The position numbers and the translations under genes are program-made. A stretch of 64,000 bases of DNA from SOJA01 sp964598485. Lineage in GTDB: Archaea; Thermoproteota; Bathyarchaeia; Bathyarchaeales; Bathycorpusculaceae. Positions 49,060 to 58,942 of the stretch are shown here, one piece after another. The stretch lies in NCBI GenBank assembly GCA_964598485.1, contig CAZRCD010000009.1:25425-89424 (forward strand), written 5' to 3'. The stretch's first letter is position 1. Every line of letters starts with the position of its first letter. The notes beneath the pieces were generated by a model, which saw nothing but the letters and a program-made list of their open reading frames with translations, was not told the DNA's origin and did no database searches.

Positions 49060-49398
49060 TTATCGAACAATCAGCTCCTCCTTTTCGTGAACAACCATTT
49101 CAAAATTTGAACCAAGTCTGATAGCTTCCTTTGGGCAGATCTCTGCGCATTGTCCACAAAATATGCACCTAGAGATGCTAAAAGTTACCTTCTTCTCTTC
49201 GGTGGCAGTGATTGCACCACTGGGACATGTTCTGATACATAGAAGACAACCTATGCAAGCCTCTTTGTCATAAACTATTTTTCCTCTATATCGTTCAGGG
49301 ACAGGCACCATTTCTCCAGCTTTAGTTAGGTACTGAACAGTAACTGGCTTACGGAACAGTGCCCGAAAGGCATCGCGAAGCATATTTCCCAACTTCAA
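49060..49398 (-). CDS. Complex B: NuoI/HyfH-like 2x[4Fe-4S] subunit
   Basis: 112 residues. CIGCLLCIRTCPSGA and CIFCGQCAEICPKEA bind two cubane clusters. N-terminus ALFRKPVTVQYLTKAGEMVPVPERYRGK is the usual docking segment. It transfers electrons to the small and large subunits. It starts 12 nt after the H gene stop. Confidence 0.92.
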   Translation of the reverse strand: MKLGNMLRDAFRALFRKPVTVQYLTKAGEMVPVPERYRGKIVYDKEACIGCLLCIRTCPSGAITATEEKKVTFSISRCIFCGQCAEICPKEAIRLGSNFEMVVHEKEELIVR

Positions 49399-49410
49399 AG
49401 AGTTTTCCTC

Positions 49411-50361
49411 CTACAACCCTACAATAGATAACGCCACAGATAGCATAGATAAGGTTAATGGAATTAGCCAGTAAAACTTGAATGCTTGCCCTATCTTCAA
49501 CCGAGCAAAAATGGTGCGGGGAACAGTTATTGTAAGTAACATAAAAATCAAAGCAGTCACTAAGCACAAACATAGAGCACCCCCCAGCCCCAGCGAAACG
49601 TATCCCTCAAATAACGCTGGCACGTAGAAAAAGAGCGTCGCAGCAAGGAAGGCTAAAGCAAAATTTGACGCAGCCTTAGCTAACTTGATTAACGCTAAAT
49701 AAGGTCCACCGTACTCGATTAGAGAACCGTGGATAATCTCAGTTTTCGCCTCAGAAATGTCAAAAGGCACTGCATCCGCTGCTGCTGGTATGCACAATAA
49801 AAAAGTAGCTGCCGCGACTGCCATACTAAAGCGAGTAAACGCTAACAACGACTTCATCCTAATTTGGGTCGCCACAACATCGTAATATGCGAGGGAAGAA
49901 CATGGATTGAATGATAAGGATGCTATAGATATGAGCATAGGTATCTCATAAGCAATTATCATGGTCATTTTTCGGGAAAAACCGATAGCCCCATAGGGAT
50001 TGCCTGAAGAGGACCCCCCAATCATCACCATAACTGAGGACATAGCCAACAAGTATAAGACTAGGATTAGGTCGCCAACAATACTTGTTCCTGTAATTAG
50101 GTTAACTACGGGTATAGCCGCGCCTAGAATTGAAACGGCAGCGGCGATGATAGGAACCGCCGTGAAGATTCCCGAAGCAGCGGTTACAGGAATTATCCTC
50201 TCTTTATTGAACAATTTAATAAAATCGTAAAAAGGCTGAATGATGGGCGGTCCTATTCTTTTCTGCATCCGCGCATGAATCTTTCTGTCAATTCCCTCAA
50301 AGAGGAGGCTTAAGAAAAACACGATGGGAAACGTTGCGAGGAGTGCTACTATGGTGTTCAC
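49411..50361 (-). CDS. Complex B: NuoH/HyfC-like membrane subunit
   Basis: 316 residues, about eight helices. FEGIDRKIHARMQKRIGPPIIQPFYDFIKLFNKE, SSGNPYGAIGFSRKMTMIIAYEIPML, VPFDISEAKTEIIHGSLIEYGGPYLALIKL and PRTIFARLKIGQAFKFYW are family segments. It anchors the catalytic arm in the membrane. Its start overlaps the D stop (ATGA). Confidence 0.92.
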   Translation of the reverse strand: MNTIVALLATFPIVFFLSLLFEGIDRKIHARMQKRIGPPIIQPFYDFIKLFNKERIIPVTAASGIFTAVPIIAAAVSILGAAIPVVNLITGTSIVGDLILVLYLLAMSSVMVMIGGSSSGNPYGAIGFSRKMTMIIAYEIPMLISIASLSFNPCSSLAYYDVVATQIRMKSLLAFTRFSMAVAAATFLLCIPAAADAVPFDISEAKTEIIHGSLIEYGGPYLALIKLAKAASNFALAFLAATLFFYVPALFEGYVSLGLGGALCLCLVTALIFMLLTITVPRTIFARLKIGQAFKFYWLIPLTLSMLSVALSIVGL

Positions 50362-51590
50362 CGTTTTCTCCCTCGCCGCCGCAGAGTCTCCAAACCAATT
50401 ACTCTAACTTCTTCCTGATCCTCATCTACAACGGTTATTCGGTTGGCGCAACCTATACATGGATCGATGGAAGCAAGTGTTACAGGTATATCCGCAATTT
50501 CTCCGCCTATCAACATGGGCTTTAAACCCAGTATATTAGCGAGTGTAGGAGTTCGCACTTTTAACCGCCTTAAGCCTTCTTTTCCGTTGGTTTTTACGAA
50601 ATGTAGAAGTTCACCGCGAGGAGCCTCTACCATTGAGACTGTTTCCCCTTCCGGAATTTCCCTCATCAACTTGAGAACGCTTTCTTCCATGGAGATAGAA
50701 CCATTTGGCAATTCATCTAAAATCGTACAGATTAGGTTAATCGACTCAAATAACTCAGAAATTCGAACCGCTGTTCTTGCGTATGCGTCAGCACCGTCCC
50801 TCAGAACAACTGAGAACCTGTCCTTCAATTCTTTGTAAGCAGCATAAGGATAGTCTCTACGAACGTCCATACTTACTCCGGATCCGCGAGCTGTGGGACC
50901 CACGATACACAACTCTTGGGCTTCATTGTAGCTGAGCACTCCTACTTCGCACAGTCTTTCTTCAACTGTTTTATCTTGAAATACGTTATTAATGTACTTG
51001 GCGGATTTTTCTATTTTCTTTAAGGAAGCATTTACTTTTTCAATCAGATGAGGCGGTAGATCCCAGCGCACTCCGCCTATTGTATTCATGGCGTGATGAA
51101 CACGATTGCCTGTGATCTCTTCAAACAAATCAAGAACGTCCTCTCTCACATGCCAACAAAACATAAAAAGCGTCTCAAATCCAATATCATATCCTATGAG
51201 TCCAAGTATCAATAGGTGGCTATGTATGCGCTCCAGTTCAAAAATTAAAGTTCTAAGGTATAATGCGCGCTCTGATGGTTTTATTCCTCCGATTTCTTCG
51301 ATGGCTTGAGTGAAACATGTGGTGTGACTGTGGGGGCATATTCCACAAATGCGTTCCACCAAGTAAAGTGCTTGAACCAAATTTCGATTTTCCGCCAAAG
51401 CCTCTATCCCCCTATGAACATGCCCTAACCGTATGTCAACATCAAGAATTTCCTCCTTTCGAACAGTAACTCTGAGAGAAATGGGCTCCTTAAGCGCTGG
51501 ATGAACCGGACCGAACGGTATACGTAATCGAGTATAATCCACCTTGACTTCTTTTGCATCATCTGACTCGTTTGCCATATACATTCTCAT
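50358..51590 (-). CDS. Complex B: group 4 [NiFe]-hydrogenase-type large subunit
   Basis: 410 residues. Both ligand pairs are present: RICGICPHSH (Cys82, Cys85) and DPCIGCANR (Cys378, Cys381). N-terminus FGPVHPALKEPISL and SMVEAPRGELLHFVKTNG confirm the family. The final pair has Asn-Arg after the second Cys where many group 4 enzymes have Asp-Arg or Glu-Arg. The start overlaps the B stop. Gene order B-D-H-I matches compact hydrogenases more than complex I, and no NuoC or NuoA lies in this operon. Confidence 0.92.
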   Translation of the reverse strand: MRMYMANESDDAKEVKVDYTRLRIPFGPVHPALKEPISLRVTVRKEEILDVDIRLGHVHRGIEALAENRNLVQALYLVERICGICPHSHTTCFTQAIEEIGGIKPSERALYLRTLIFELERIHSHLLILGLIGYDIGFETLFMFCWHVREDVLDLFEEITGNRVHHAMNTIGGVRWDLPPHLIEKVNASLKKIEKSAKYINNVFQDKTVEERLCEVGVLSYNEAQELCIVGPTARGSGVSMDVRRDYPYAAYKELKDRFSVVLRDGADAYARTAVRISELFESINLICTILDELPNGSISMEESVLKLMREIPEGETVSMVEAPRGELLHFVKTNGKEGLRRLKVRTPTLANILGLKPMLIGGEIADIPVTLASIDPCIGCANRITVVDEDQEEVRVIGLETLRRRGRKR

Positions 51591-52015
51591 CCAAACTTTC
51601 TTTTCACCGCCGTGACTACTCCCCTGACGATTGCTTCAGGTCTGGGAGGACATCCCGCAACATAAACATCCACTGGGATAATTTTGTCTAGAGGCCCCTC
51701 AATCATTTGGCTTCCTAAAAAGGGGCTACCGGAATTTGCACAAGACCCTATAGCGACAACAACTTTAGGCTCTGGTACTTGCTCATAAACCCTAATGACG
51801 CGTGGAAGCATTTGACGGGTAACAGGTCCTGTCACTAGGAGAACGTCAGCGTGACGAGGTGAACCAACAAGTACGCATCCTAAACGTTCAACATCATAAC
51901 GGGGAGTTAAAGCCGCCACAATCTCAATATCACATCCATTACATGACCCCGTATTTAAATGAAAGAGCCACGGCGACTTAATTCTACTTCTCGCGGTAAT
52001 ACTCATGTCTTTCAC
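51587..52015 (-). CDS. Complex B: [NiFe]-hydrogenase-type small subunit (NuoB homologue)
   Basis: 142 residues from GTG 52015 or ATG 52006. NTGSCNGCDIEI gives the CxxC of hydrogenase small subunits; GSCANSG and AGCPPRPE supply the remaining Cys ligands of the proximal [4Fe-4S] cluster. SPRHADVLLVTGPV is the family signature. First gene of the minus-strand half-operon of complex B. Confidence 0.92.
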   Translation of the reverse strand: MKDMSITARSRIKSPWLFHLNTGSCNGCDIEIVAALTPRYDVERLGCVLVGSPRHADVLLVTGPVTRQMLPRVIRVYEQVPEPKVVVAIGSCANSGSPFLGSQMIEGPLDKIIPVDVYVAGCPPRPEAIVRGVVTAVKRKFG

Positions 52016-52306
52016 TCTTTATAGAGCCATTGAGAGTTAGCAGTTCTAGTAGAGTTATCCTTAATAAAGCATTCAAACACAACCGCTAAGCTACGAATAA
52101 TCTTAGACCATTATTAATTCTTACCACTGTAGATCTACAGAATAGATACGTGTTTTGGAGATCGGTGAACTCTTCTATCACTTCCCCGCTAACCCAGTTA
52201 GCTGCGTTTGTGAGTGGAGGTTACGGTACGGCTTGAGTGAAATTTCAGGTGTTAGAAAGGCGTTTGGGATTCTTTGCCCTTAGGCTTAAAGCAGCGAATT
52301 TTGGCT
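52016..52306. other. Spacer between complex B and the FrhB-CBS gene
   Basis: About 290 bases. On the minus strand TGCTTTATTAAGG at about 52055-52067 may be the TATA box of the B-D-H-I operon. The rest shows no convincing gene, repeat or RNA. Confidence 0.4.
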
Positions 52307-53839
52307 TTAGAGATTTTTTCTTAACGCGTGCATCACGTCGCTTCTTGTTAAGATTCCCAGTAGCAATCGTGAATCCTTTTTATCGACAACGAGGAGTCTT
52401 CCAACATTGTGTTTACTCATTTTTTCGAACGCCTCAGCAACAGAGTTATCAGGAAAAGCTACAACTAAACGTTTCGTACCAATTTCGCCAACAGGAATAC
52501 TGCTTCGCTTCTCTTTAGCAACTTTCATCGCATCCTGCAAAGTAACAATGCCTACGATTTGCTTTGATTCGTCAACTATTGGGAAGCCTATGTGATGATG
52601 TTTAGCTATTTCGTCGAGAAGCTCACTAACTGTCATGGTTGGCGGCACAGTGATCACTTTTTTCGTCATGATCTCTCCTACTTTCACTTCCTCCAGTATG
52701 CTTATTTCGGTGGCTATAGTTTTGTGGACGAACTCTACTGCCGTAGGAACAGGAACACCTGCTTTCTTCATAGCCTTGATTTCCTGTAAAGCCGTATTTC
52801 TTTTATGAGCGGCCAACTGGATTAGATGGGCTAGGGTTTCTGGTTCAGCCTCTATCTTTTTGGTTGTTATAACACCTTCTTTGACAGCTCTATTGAAGAA
52901 AGCTTCCCCTTCCTTAGTTCTGATAATGACCATGGACCAGTCTTTCAACGGGGTTGCTCCGCCAATGCTTAAGTCGGCAAGTTCAGAAGTGAAGTCAACG
53001 CAGGTTCTACAACTGTTCATGATGTGGGATTTAACTTCTGAAAGAGGAATTCGAACAACACGGTTTTCTGTAGTTACAATGTATTCATTCGCGGTCAAAT
53101 CAACATTTTGGATTTCGTTAGCTGCAATGTTGTGTTCGTGCAACAGATACTCCAACAGTCGAGCCAGCGAGAAAGTCCAGAGGCAGAAGAGTCCTATGGT
53201 GATTTGAAGATTGGCCATGAGCTTGTGTTGCCAAGCTTCGAGTTTTCTAAGTGCAAGAATGTGGCAGGGGATGCCGACGAAAGCGATACGTGCCTTACCA
53301 TGTTCAAAAACTGCACGACCGAAAGCCTCCGCCACCGCAGAAGGCACAACTTTAGCGTCCACAGCGGAAAGCATGTCGTCTGGCACGAGACTTATTGAAG
53401 GCTTAACTTTTATAGGCACTCTAGATGAAGCTTCTGAAACTATGGCGCTGTCAATTATTTTTTGGTTGATGGCAAAATGGAGAAGCGCGCTTACAACACC
53501 CCCGCTCTTACTAGCATCTCTTAAAGTGGGATTAGTGGCATGAGCAAGCAAAATCTTTCTGTAATAACCCAAGCTTTCTCTTCTATTAGGCGCATCTGCA
53601 ACAAACCTTAGTGTTTCAAACAAAAGTGCGTCGGTGTGCGGACATATGTCGTAACAGATTGGGCAAGAATCCAGATGTTCAGAGCAATCATGAAGCCTAT
53701 GAGGTTTGCCGTGCTCTACCTTTATTGCATGAACTGGACAGGCAGCTTCACATGCACCGCATAAGGTGCAGAACCCGGGTTCTATTATCCTGCGTTCCAG
53801 CTCATTGAAAGCTATGAGTTTGTTTTTCTTTTCGTGCAT
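52307..53839 (-). CDS. FrhB/FpoF-like F420 oxidoreductase fused to two CBS domains
   Basis: 510 residues. An N-terminal ferredoxin-like motif CTLCGACEAACP (24-35) and a second Cys group (CSEHLDSCPICYDICP) lead into the FrhB N- and C-terminal domains, with SKSGGVVSALLHFAI, AFVGIPCHILALRKLE and CRTCVDFTSELADLSIGG. These bind flavin, [4Fe-4S] clusters and coenzyme F420 in FrhB, FpoF and related proteins. Residues about 385-510 are two CBS domains (VGEIMTKKVITVPPTMTVSE, VGEIGTKRLVVAFPDNSVAE), which commonly sense adenine nucleotides. It has its own TATA box and GGGGT before the ATG, and lies 69 nt after the complex C operon on the same strand. It is a likely F420H2 or ferredoxin electron partner for the adjacent complexes, possibly gated by energy charge. 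Confidence 0.88.
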   Translation of the reverse strand: MHEKKNKLIAFNELERRIIEPGFCTLCGACEAACPVHAIKVEHGKPHRLHDCSEHLDSCPICYDICPHTDALLFETLRFVADAPNRRESLGYYRKILLAHATNPTLRDASKSGGVVSALLHFAINQKIIDSAIVSEASSRVPIKVKPSISLVPDDMLSAVDAKVVPSAVAEAFGRAVFEHGKARIAFVGIPCHILALRKLEAWQHKLMANLQITIGLFCLWTFSLARLLEYLLHEHNIAANEIQNVDLTANEYIVTTENRVVRIPLSEVKSHIMNSCRTCVDFTSELADLSIGGATPLKDWSMVIIRTKEGEAFFNRAVKEGVITTKKIEAEPETLAHLIQLAAHKRNTALQEIKAMKKAGVPVPTAVEFVHKTIATEISILEEVKVGEIMTKKVITVPPTMTVSELLDEIAKHHHIGFPIVDESKQIVGIVTLQDAMKVAKEKRSSIPVGEIGTKRLVVAFPDNSVAEAFEKMSKHNVGRLLVVDKKDSRLLLGILTRSDVMHALRKNL

Positions 53840-53877
53840 GGTTGACCCCTATACTTGTAATAAGAAGGGAAATTAGG

Positions 53878-53887
53878 CTTAAATATA
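53878..53887 (-). promoter_or_regulatory. TATA box of the FrhB-CBS gene
   Basis: TATATTTAAG on the minus strand, about 40 nt before the ATG at 53839. It indicates that the gene can be transcribed apart from the complex C operon that ends at 53909. Confidence 0.5.
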
Positions 53888-53908
53888 TCCCCAAATTCTA
53901 TAGGCGAG

Positions 53909-55405
53909 TCATGGTATAAAGGGGAGCTGCTGTATTACAGGCTCGATAAGGTTTAAAACGATTGTTGGATAAACGCCTAAAAGGATTATTACAGCAACGA
54001 GGATGAAGATTGGGACAAGTAGCTTTTTCGGTTCTTTGATTTTTGTTTCTTCTTGTGGTGTTTTCGCGTACATGTAGTTGATTAATCTTAGCAAGTATGC
54101 GGCTTGAATGATGCTGGTTAAGACGCCGATTACTGCAAGCCAGCCCAGATTTGCTTCTATTGCAGATGTAAAGACAAGATACTTTGCAATGAAACCGGCA
54201 AGAGGTGGAACACCTGCGAAGGAAAAGGCGCCGAGAAGCAAAGCTAAGCTTGTAAACGGCATTTTTCTGCCTATCCCCGAAAAATCGTCTAAAGTTTCGA
54301 ATCCCATGCGGTTTAAAATTCCCACTGCCATAAAAGAAACTGCTGTGGTCATTCCTCCAACTAGGAAGAAGTAGAGGTTGCCCATGATTCCAAGTGGTGT
54401 TACGCTAGTTATCGCTACAAGATTGTAACCTACATCAGCGATGCAGACGTTTGCTATCAAGCGTTTCACGTTGTTTTGAGCCAATGCGAGCAAATTGCCT
54501 ACTGTCATTGTTAATGCAGAGAAAACAGCGAGCATAATTACCCAGTCAAGAACTGTTGGCGGCGTCAAAATATAGATGAGAACTCTTAGTAGAACGTAAT
54601 AGCTTCCTTGGTCTATGAGGGCCGAAAGAAATGCTGAAGAGGAAGCTGGTGCTGCTGTGTAAGCATCTGGCAGCCACATGTGAAACGGTACAACAGCAGC
54701 CTCAATGGCATAGCCAGCTGCAATAAAAATGAAGGCGGTTACGAGTAGATGCTTGTCTTCTAAAACTGTTAAGGCTTGTCTTACTGCCCAGAAATTGAGT
54801 GTACCAGTGATGCCATAAACTATTGAAAGCCCGTAGACTATAAACGCTGAGGCAATGATTATCATAACTAGATATTTCAATGTGGCATGTAGAGATTTGG
54901 GTGTTTTGTGGTAGAGCATTAAGAAACTTGAGCCAGCTGCCGCGGCTTCCCAGAAAATGAAGAGAGTTAGAAGATCACCCGAGAAGGCGACGCCTATTAT
55001 ACAGCCAATAGTCATCAGCATAACTGAGTAGTATCGCTCTGAAGGTTTCTCGCTGAGATTGATGTAGAAGATGCTGTACAGGAAAGTAACTGCGCCCACA
55101 GTTGTGAAGGCGATTGCCATGTAGATTGATATTGCGTCTATCATGAAAGTGCTTGAAAAGATAGTGAATGGTTCACTTGCCAAGGTTATGTTAAGGAATG
55201 GTTGAGGTGACGGTTGCTCATAGTACTTGATTGTTAGATTCGCCACAGGTACAGCTGCGATAGAGAACACTATTGAGAACCATCCAAGCGTGAGAACAGT
55301 TTTTTTGCTTTTTCTTTTGCGAATAGCCTTAACTACTGGAATCGTTAGAAGCGAAAACAAGACGAAACTTATTATAGGCAAAGAAGCATCCAGAATTTGT
55401 ATCAT
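53909..55405 (-). CDS. Complex C: NuoN-like antiporter subunit
   Basis: 498 residues, about 14 helices. LLTLFIFWEAAAAGSSFLMLYH (helix 5), IEAAVVPFHMWLPDAYTAAPASSSAFLSALID (helix 7), NNVKRLIANVCIADVGYN (helix 8) and FAGVPPLAGFIAKYLVF. It is the last gene of the A-to-N operon and follows M by 12 nt. Confidence 0.92.
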   Translation of the reverse strand: MIQILDASLPIISFVLFSLLTIPVVKAIRKRKSKKTVLTLGWFSIVFSIAAVPVANLTIKYYEQPSPQPFLNITLASEPFTIFSSTFMIDAISIYMAIAFTTVGAVTFLYSIFYINLSEKPSERYYSVMLMTIGCIIGVAFSGDLLTLFIFWEAAAAGSSFLMLYHKTPKSLHATLKYLVMIIIASAFIVYGLSIVYGITGTLNFWAVRQALTVLEDKHLLVTAFIFIAAGYAIEAAVVPFHMWLPDAYTAAPASSSAFLSALIDQGSYYVLLRVLIYILTPPTVLDWVIMLAVFSALTMTVGNLLALAQNNVKRLIANVCIADVGYNLVAITSVTPLGIMGNLYFFLVGGMTTAVSFMAVGILNRMGFETLDDFSGIGRKMPFTSLALLLGAFSFAGVPPLAGFIAKYLVFTSAIEANLGWLAVIGVLTSIIQAAYLLRLINYMYAKTPQEETKIKEPKKLLVPIFILVAVIILLGVYPTIVLNLIEPVIQQLPFIP

Positions 55406-55417
55406 TGGCTTTCCTCG

Positions 55418-56902
55418 CTAACCGAAACTTACTGTGGTAATGAGATTAAGGAAGAATGTGGGCCATATGCCGAGAACGATGACAAACACTACTAGGATGA
55501 TCATCGCTAACTTCATGAAAAATGGAACCTCTTCGGCTTTTTTGAGTTTTGTAGGTCCCAAGAAGATATGCCGTATATATCTTAGAGCATAAGCAAGCGA
55601 TAAAACAGTAGCTACCAGCATTAAGACTGTTGGCAGAACGTAGAAACCATCACTGTTGATTGCTTGAAATGCTCCGACGAATATTAGGAATTCACTGATG
55701 AAACAAGCGAATGGCGGTACGCCTGCAATACTTAACGCTGCTGTAATTGAAGACGTAGCAGTAACACGCATCTGTCCAGCAAGTCCACCCATTTCACGTA
55801 TATCTCGGATTCCAAGCTGTTTCATAACGGCTCCAGCAGACAAGAAAAACAAGCCTTTACTTACGGCGTGATTTACAAGATGCAGCGCCGTCCCAGCCAT
55901 GGCTTCTTGAAAAGGAAAGAGGGAAAGCCCAAAAAGAACGTAGCCCATGTGAGCTATACTTGAGTACGCTATTACTCTTTTTATGTCATTTTCCACCAAA
56001 GCAATCAGAGACCCAAAGAATGCGGATATAACTCCGAACACTGCTAAACCGTGCAGAAATTGATTTCCAAAATCAGTTGCCATAACGGCGGGAAACACTG
56101 TTCCTAAAGAAACTCGGAATATCGCGTAAGCGCCAGCCCCGATTATAACTCCGCTTAAAAGAGCGGACATCGGTGCAGGTGCCTCAGAGTGCGCATCTGG
56201 CAGCCACATGTGCACTGGAACAACAGCCATTTTCACGGCGAAACCCGCTGTAAGAGACAGCAAAATCCACTTGGCAAGGTCTGGCTGGGCTTTCAAAGCG
56301 GTCAGTACCTGATTGTCTAACATGTCTAAGTTGCCTGTAACCATGAAGATGGCTCCTATGCCTAGAAGAACAAAGACGGCGCCTGCGTGGGTGAATATGA
56401 AAAACTTGAACGCTGCTCTGTACGGATCTTTGTAGCCCCACCCGCCAATTATGAAATAGGTTGGAACAAGCATTAGTTCCCAACAGAAGTAGAAAAGCAT
56501 GAGATTCGACGTGATGAAAACGCCGACGAGACCTATAGACAGCAACGTCAAAAGTGCATAGTATTCAGCAAGGCTTTTCTTCTCCTGCATGTAATTGACT
56601 GAGAAAAGCGCAGCTGTTAGGATAAGTATTAACGTTATGATTGCCATGGATAAGCTGATGCCGTCAACAAAAAGCGTAAAGGAAGAACCGAGGATGGGAA
56701 TCCAATAGTAAGATTCAACGTATTTGTGCTCTGTTGCGGCGTCAAGAACTATGGGAACGGTTGTGGAAAGCAATGTGATGTCAGCTATGGCGATTAGGGC
56801 AACTAGAATCGCTGCTGCTTTTGCGGATTTCTTTCCCGTCAAATAAACAAACGGAACACCTAACGTGGGCAAGAGTAGTGTTAACAACAATATGTTTTGC
56901 AT
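55418..56902 (-). CDS. Complex C: NuoM-like antiporter subunit
   Basis: 494 residues. LMLFYFCWELMLVPTYFIIGGWG, FAVKMAVVPVHMWLPDAHSEAPAPMSALLSG, NDIKRVIAYSSIAHMGYVLFGLS and IAGVPPFACFISEFLIF are the expected functional segments. It lies 6 nt after L. Confidence 0.93.
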   Translation of the reverse strand: MQNILLLTLLLPTLGVPFVYLTGKKSAKAAAILVALIAIADITLLSTTVPIVLDAATEHKYVESYYWIPILGSSFTLFVDGISLSMAIITLILILTAALFSVNYMQEKKSLAEYYALLTLLSIGLVGVFITSNLMLFYFCWELMLVPTYFIIGGWGYKDPYRAAFKFFIFTHAGAVFVLLGIGAIFMVTGNLDMLDNQVLTALKAQPDLAKWILLSLTAGFAVKMAVVPVHMWLPDAHSEAPAPMSALLSGVIIGAGAYAIFRVSLGTVFPAVMATDFGNQFLHGLAVFGVISAFFGSLIALVENDIKRVIAYSSIAHMGYVLFGLSLFPFQEAMAGTALHLVNHAVSKGLFFLSAGAVMKQLGIRDIREMGGLAGQMRVTATSSITAALSIAGVPPFACFISEFLIFVGAFQAINSDGFYVLPTVLMLVATVLSLAYALRYIRHIFLGPTKLKKAEEVPFFMKLAMIILVVFVIVLGIWPTFFLNLITTVSFG

Positions 56903-56908
56903 TTCATG

Positions 56909-58942
56909 TCACCTTAACATTGTGACTATTATTAATATTAAGAGTATTAAAAATCCGAGGAGTGCTGCCGCTACGTAATGCTGTAGGGAACCATGATATG
57001 TTTTTTTAATTTTTGAGGCAGATGACAACGTTCTGTTCGCTGTGATATACAGTAATTCATCGACAAAAACGTCAAAGTACTTGTGAGTGCTGTGAGCCAA
57101 ACTCATCACTGCAGTTGCAGTAGATTGGGGCAAACGGTCAAACATTGCTTTTTCAACATATTCATGAACACCGTTAGAGATTCTAATGATTCCATGAGCA
57201 AAAAAGTAAGGTAAACGTCCCAAACCTGCTACTTCAACATATCGAAGACCTTTAGATATTCCGATGAATCCCTTGGCGACGACTTTTTCGTAGAAATCGT
57301 CGAAGAAGTACCCGTGCTCCAAAACCATGTTCAAAGGAGCCAACACAGTCGTTCTAGTCCTTTGCATTAACACAGATTTGCGGTAATAAGTTAAATATAC
57401 AGGAAAACCCCCTAAGAAAAGGACGAATAGGAAAATCAGAGTTGACGAACTGAAAACCTCACTTGGCCCTATTTCCACGTTAACATGCATGAATTTAGCA
57501 ACTGAATTTCCAAGCAAACCCCAAACGGTACATAGAATAGCGAGTATGCCTGAGGAGAACAGCATTATTTTTGGCGGTTCGTGTAAATGAATTTTCTTCA
57601 AATAATCCGACTTTTCACGCAGGAAGGTAAGTATAATAGATCGTAGAGTGTAGGCGAACGTAACCGATGTCGAAGCATAGATCATGAGCACTAGGAGAAC
57701 ATCTCCAGTCGACCAAAGACTACTTATGATAAGACCTTTGCTGAAAAAACTTGCGAACGGAGGCACACCAGTGCGAGCTAGCATAACGACTATGCTAAGC
57801 CCAAACGTGATCGGCATGGCTTTTCGCAGTCCACCCATCAGCCTCATGTCACGAGTTTTAAGCGTGTGAACGATGCCGCCTATTGCAAGGAAACCAAGTC
57901 CTTGAAAGAAAGCGTGACTTAACATGTGAAACAAACCGGCAAACCAGCCTTGTGAAGAAGAAGGTGAAATGGCGCCTAACGCTGCCATCATGAATCCTAT
58001 TTGACTAATGGTTGAGTAAGCGGGCACTCCCTTTATGTCAGGTGTATACAATGCCAAGGTTGCTCCAACGAATGCGGTAATGGCGCCGATCCAAGCCACA
58101 GAAGGCAACCACATTGGGATTAAAGGTGCGAGTGGACCGAACAATATGCATGATCTGGCGATTAGGTAAACTCCTGCCTTTACCATGGTTGCTCCGTGTA
58201 AGAGAGCGCTGACTGAAGTCGGTGCTTCCATGGCACTGTACAGCCAAGTGTGTAACGGTAGCTGAGCTGATTTCGCAACTGCCCCACCAAGCATAAGAAA
58301 GGCAACCACAGTTAGAGTCGGTAAAGGCACAGTTCCTATGTTGGCAATCGTGTAAGAGAAGGAAAATGAGCCTAAACTAGCGTAGAGAAGAGTGATCGCC
58401 GCTAGAAGGCAAACGTCACCCACACGAGTCATGAGGAAAACTTTGATGCCTGCACGAACAGATTCTGGACGTTTGTGCCAGAAAGAAACCAGCGCATAAG
58501 AACAGAGTCCCACCATTTCCCAGAAAATAAACATCTGAAGAAAATTATCGGACATGACGAGTCCGATCATTGAACCGATGAAAAGAAGCATGAAAAAATA
58601 GTATCGGTTCAAGCCTTCTTCGCCCGCCATATAACCCAAAGAGTAAATGATGATTATGAGACCGAAGAAAGCGATTAAATTCGCAAACAAAATGCTTAAC
58701 GGGTCGATGAACACTCCTGCATTGATACCTAACGCGGGAATCCACGGTACGGTGAAATCTAGACTCGTTAAAGTGCCAAAGTAAAAGTCATGAACCATAG
58801 AAAACGCGAATACAGTAGCGACTAAACTCGCTATTACTGCAAAGTAGTCTCTTGCTTTTCCACCTAACCGCGCGACGAGTGGAACAAACAAGCTAGAAAG
58901 GGTCGGGACTACCCAAACAAGCCACGGCGCATAAGGAAGCAA
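56909..58942 (-). CDS. Complex C: NuoL-like antiporter subunit
   Basis: 677 residues. FLQMFIFWEMVGLCSYALVSFWHKRPES, KSAQLPLHTWLYSAMEAPTSVSALLHGATMVKAG and PDIKGVPAYSTISQIGFMMAALG form the antiporter core. The region from about 520 on (PLNMVLEHGYFFDDFYEKV...) resembles the NuoL lateral extension, ending in a helix LLGFLILLILIIVTML. Start and K stop are adjacent. Confidence 0.93.
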   Translation of the reverse strand: MLPYAPWLVWVVPTLSSLFVPLVARLGGKARDYFAVIASLVATVFAFSMVHDFYFGTLTSLDFTVPWIPALGINAGVFIDPLSILFANLIAFFGLIIIIYSLGYMAGEEGLNRYYFFMLLFIGSMIGLVMSDNFLQMFIFWEMVGLCSYALVSFWHKRPESVRAGIKVFLMTRVGDVCLLAAITLLYASLGSFSFSYTIANIGTVPLPTLTVVAFLMLGGAVAKSAQLPLHTWLYSAMEAPTSVSALLHGATMVKAGVYLIARSCILFGPLAPLIPMWLPSVAWIGAITAFVGATLALYTPDIKGVPAYSTISQIGFMMAALGAISPSSSQGWFAGLFHMLSHAFFQGLGFLAIGGIVHTLKTRDMRLMGGLRKAMPITFGLSIVVMLARTGVPPFASFFSKGLIISSLWSTGDVLLVLMIYASTSVTFAYTLRSIILTFLREKSDYLKKIHLHEPPKIMLFSSGILAILCTVWGLLGNSVAKFMHVNVEIGPSEVFSSSTLIFLFVLFLGGFPVYLTYYRKSVLMQRTRTTVLAPLNMVLEHGYFFDDFYEKVVAKGFIGISKGLRYVEVAGLGRLPYFFAHGIIRISNGVHEYVEKAMFDRLPQSTATAVMSLAHSTHKYFDVFVDELLYITANRTLSSASKIKKTYHGSLQHYVAAALLGFLILLILIIVTMLR

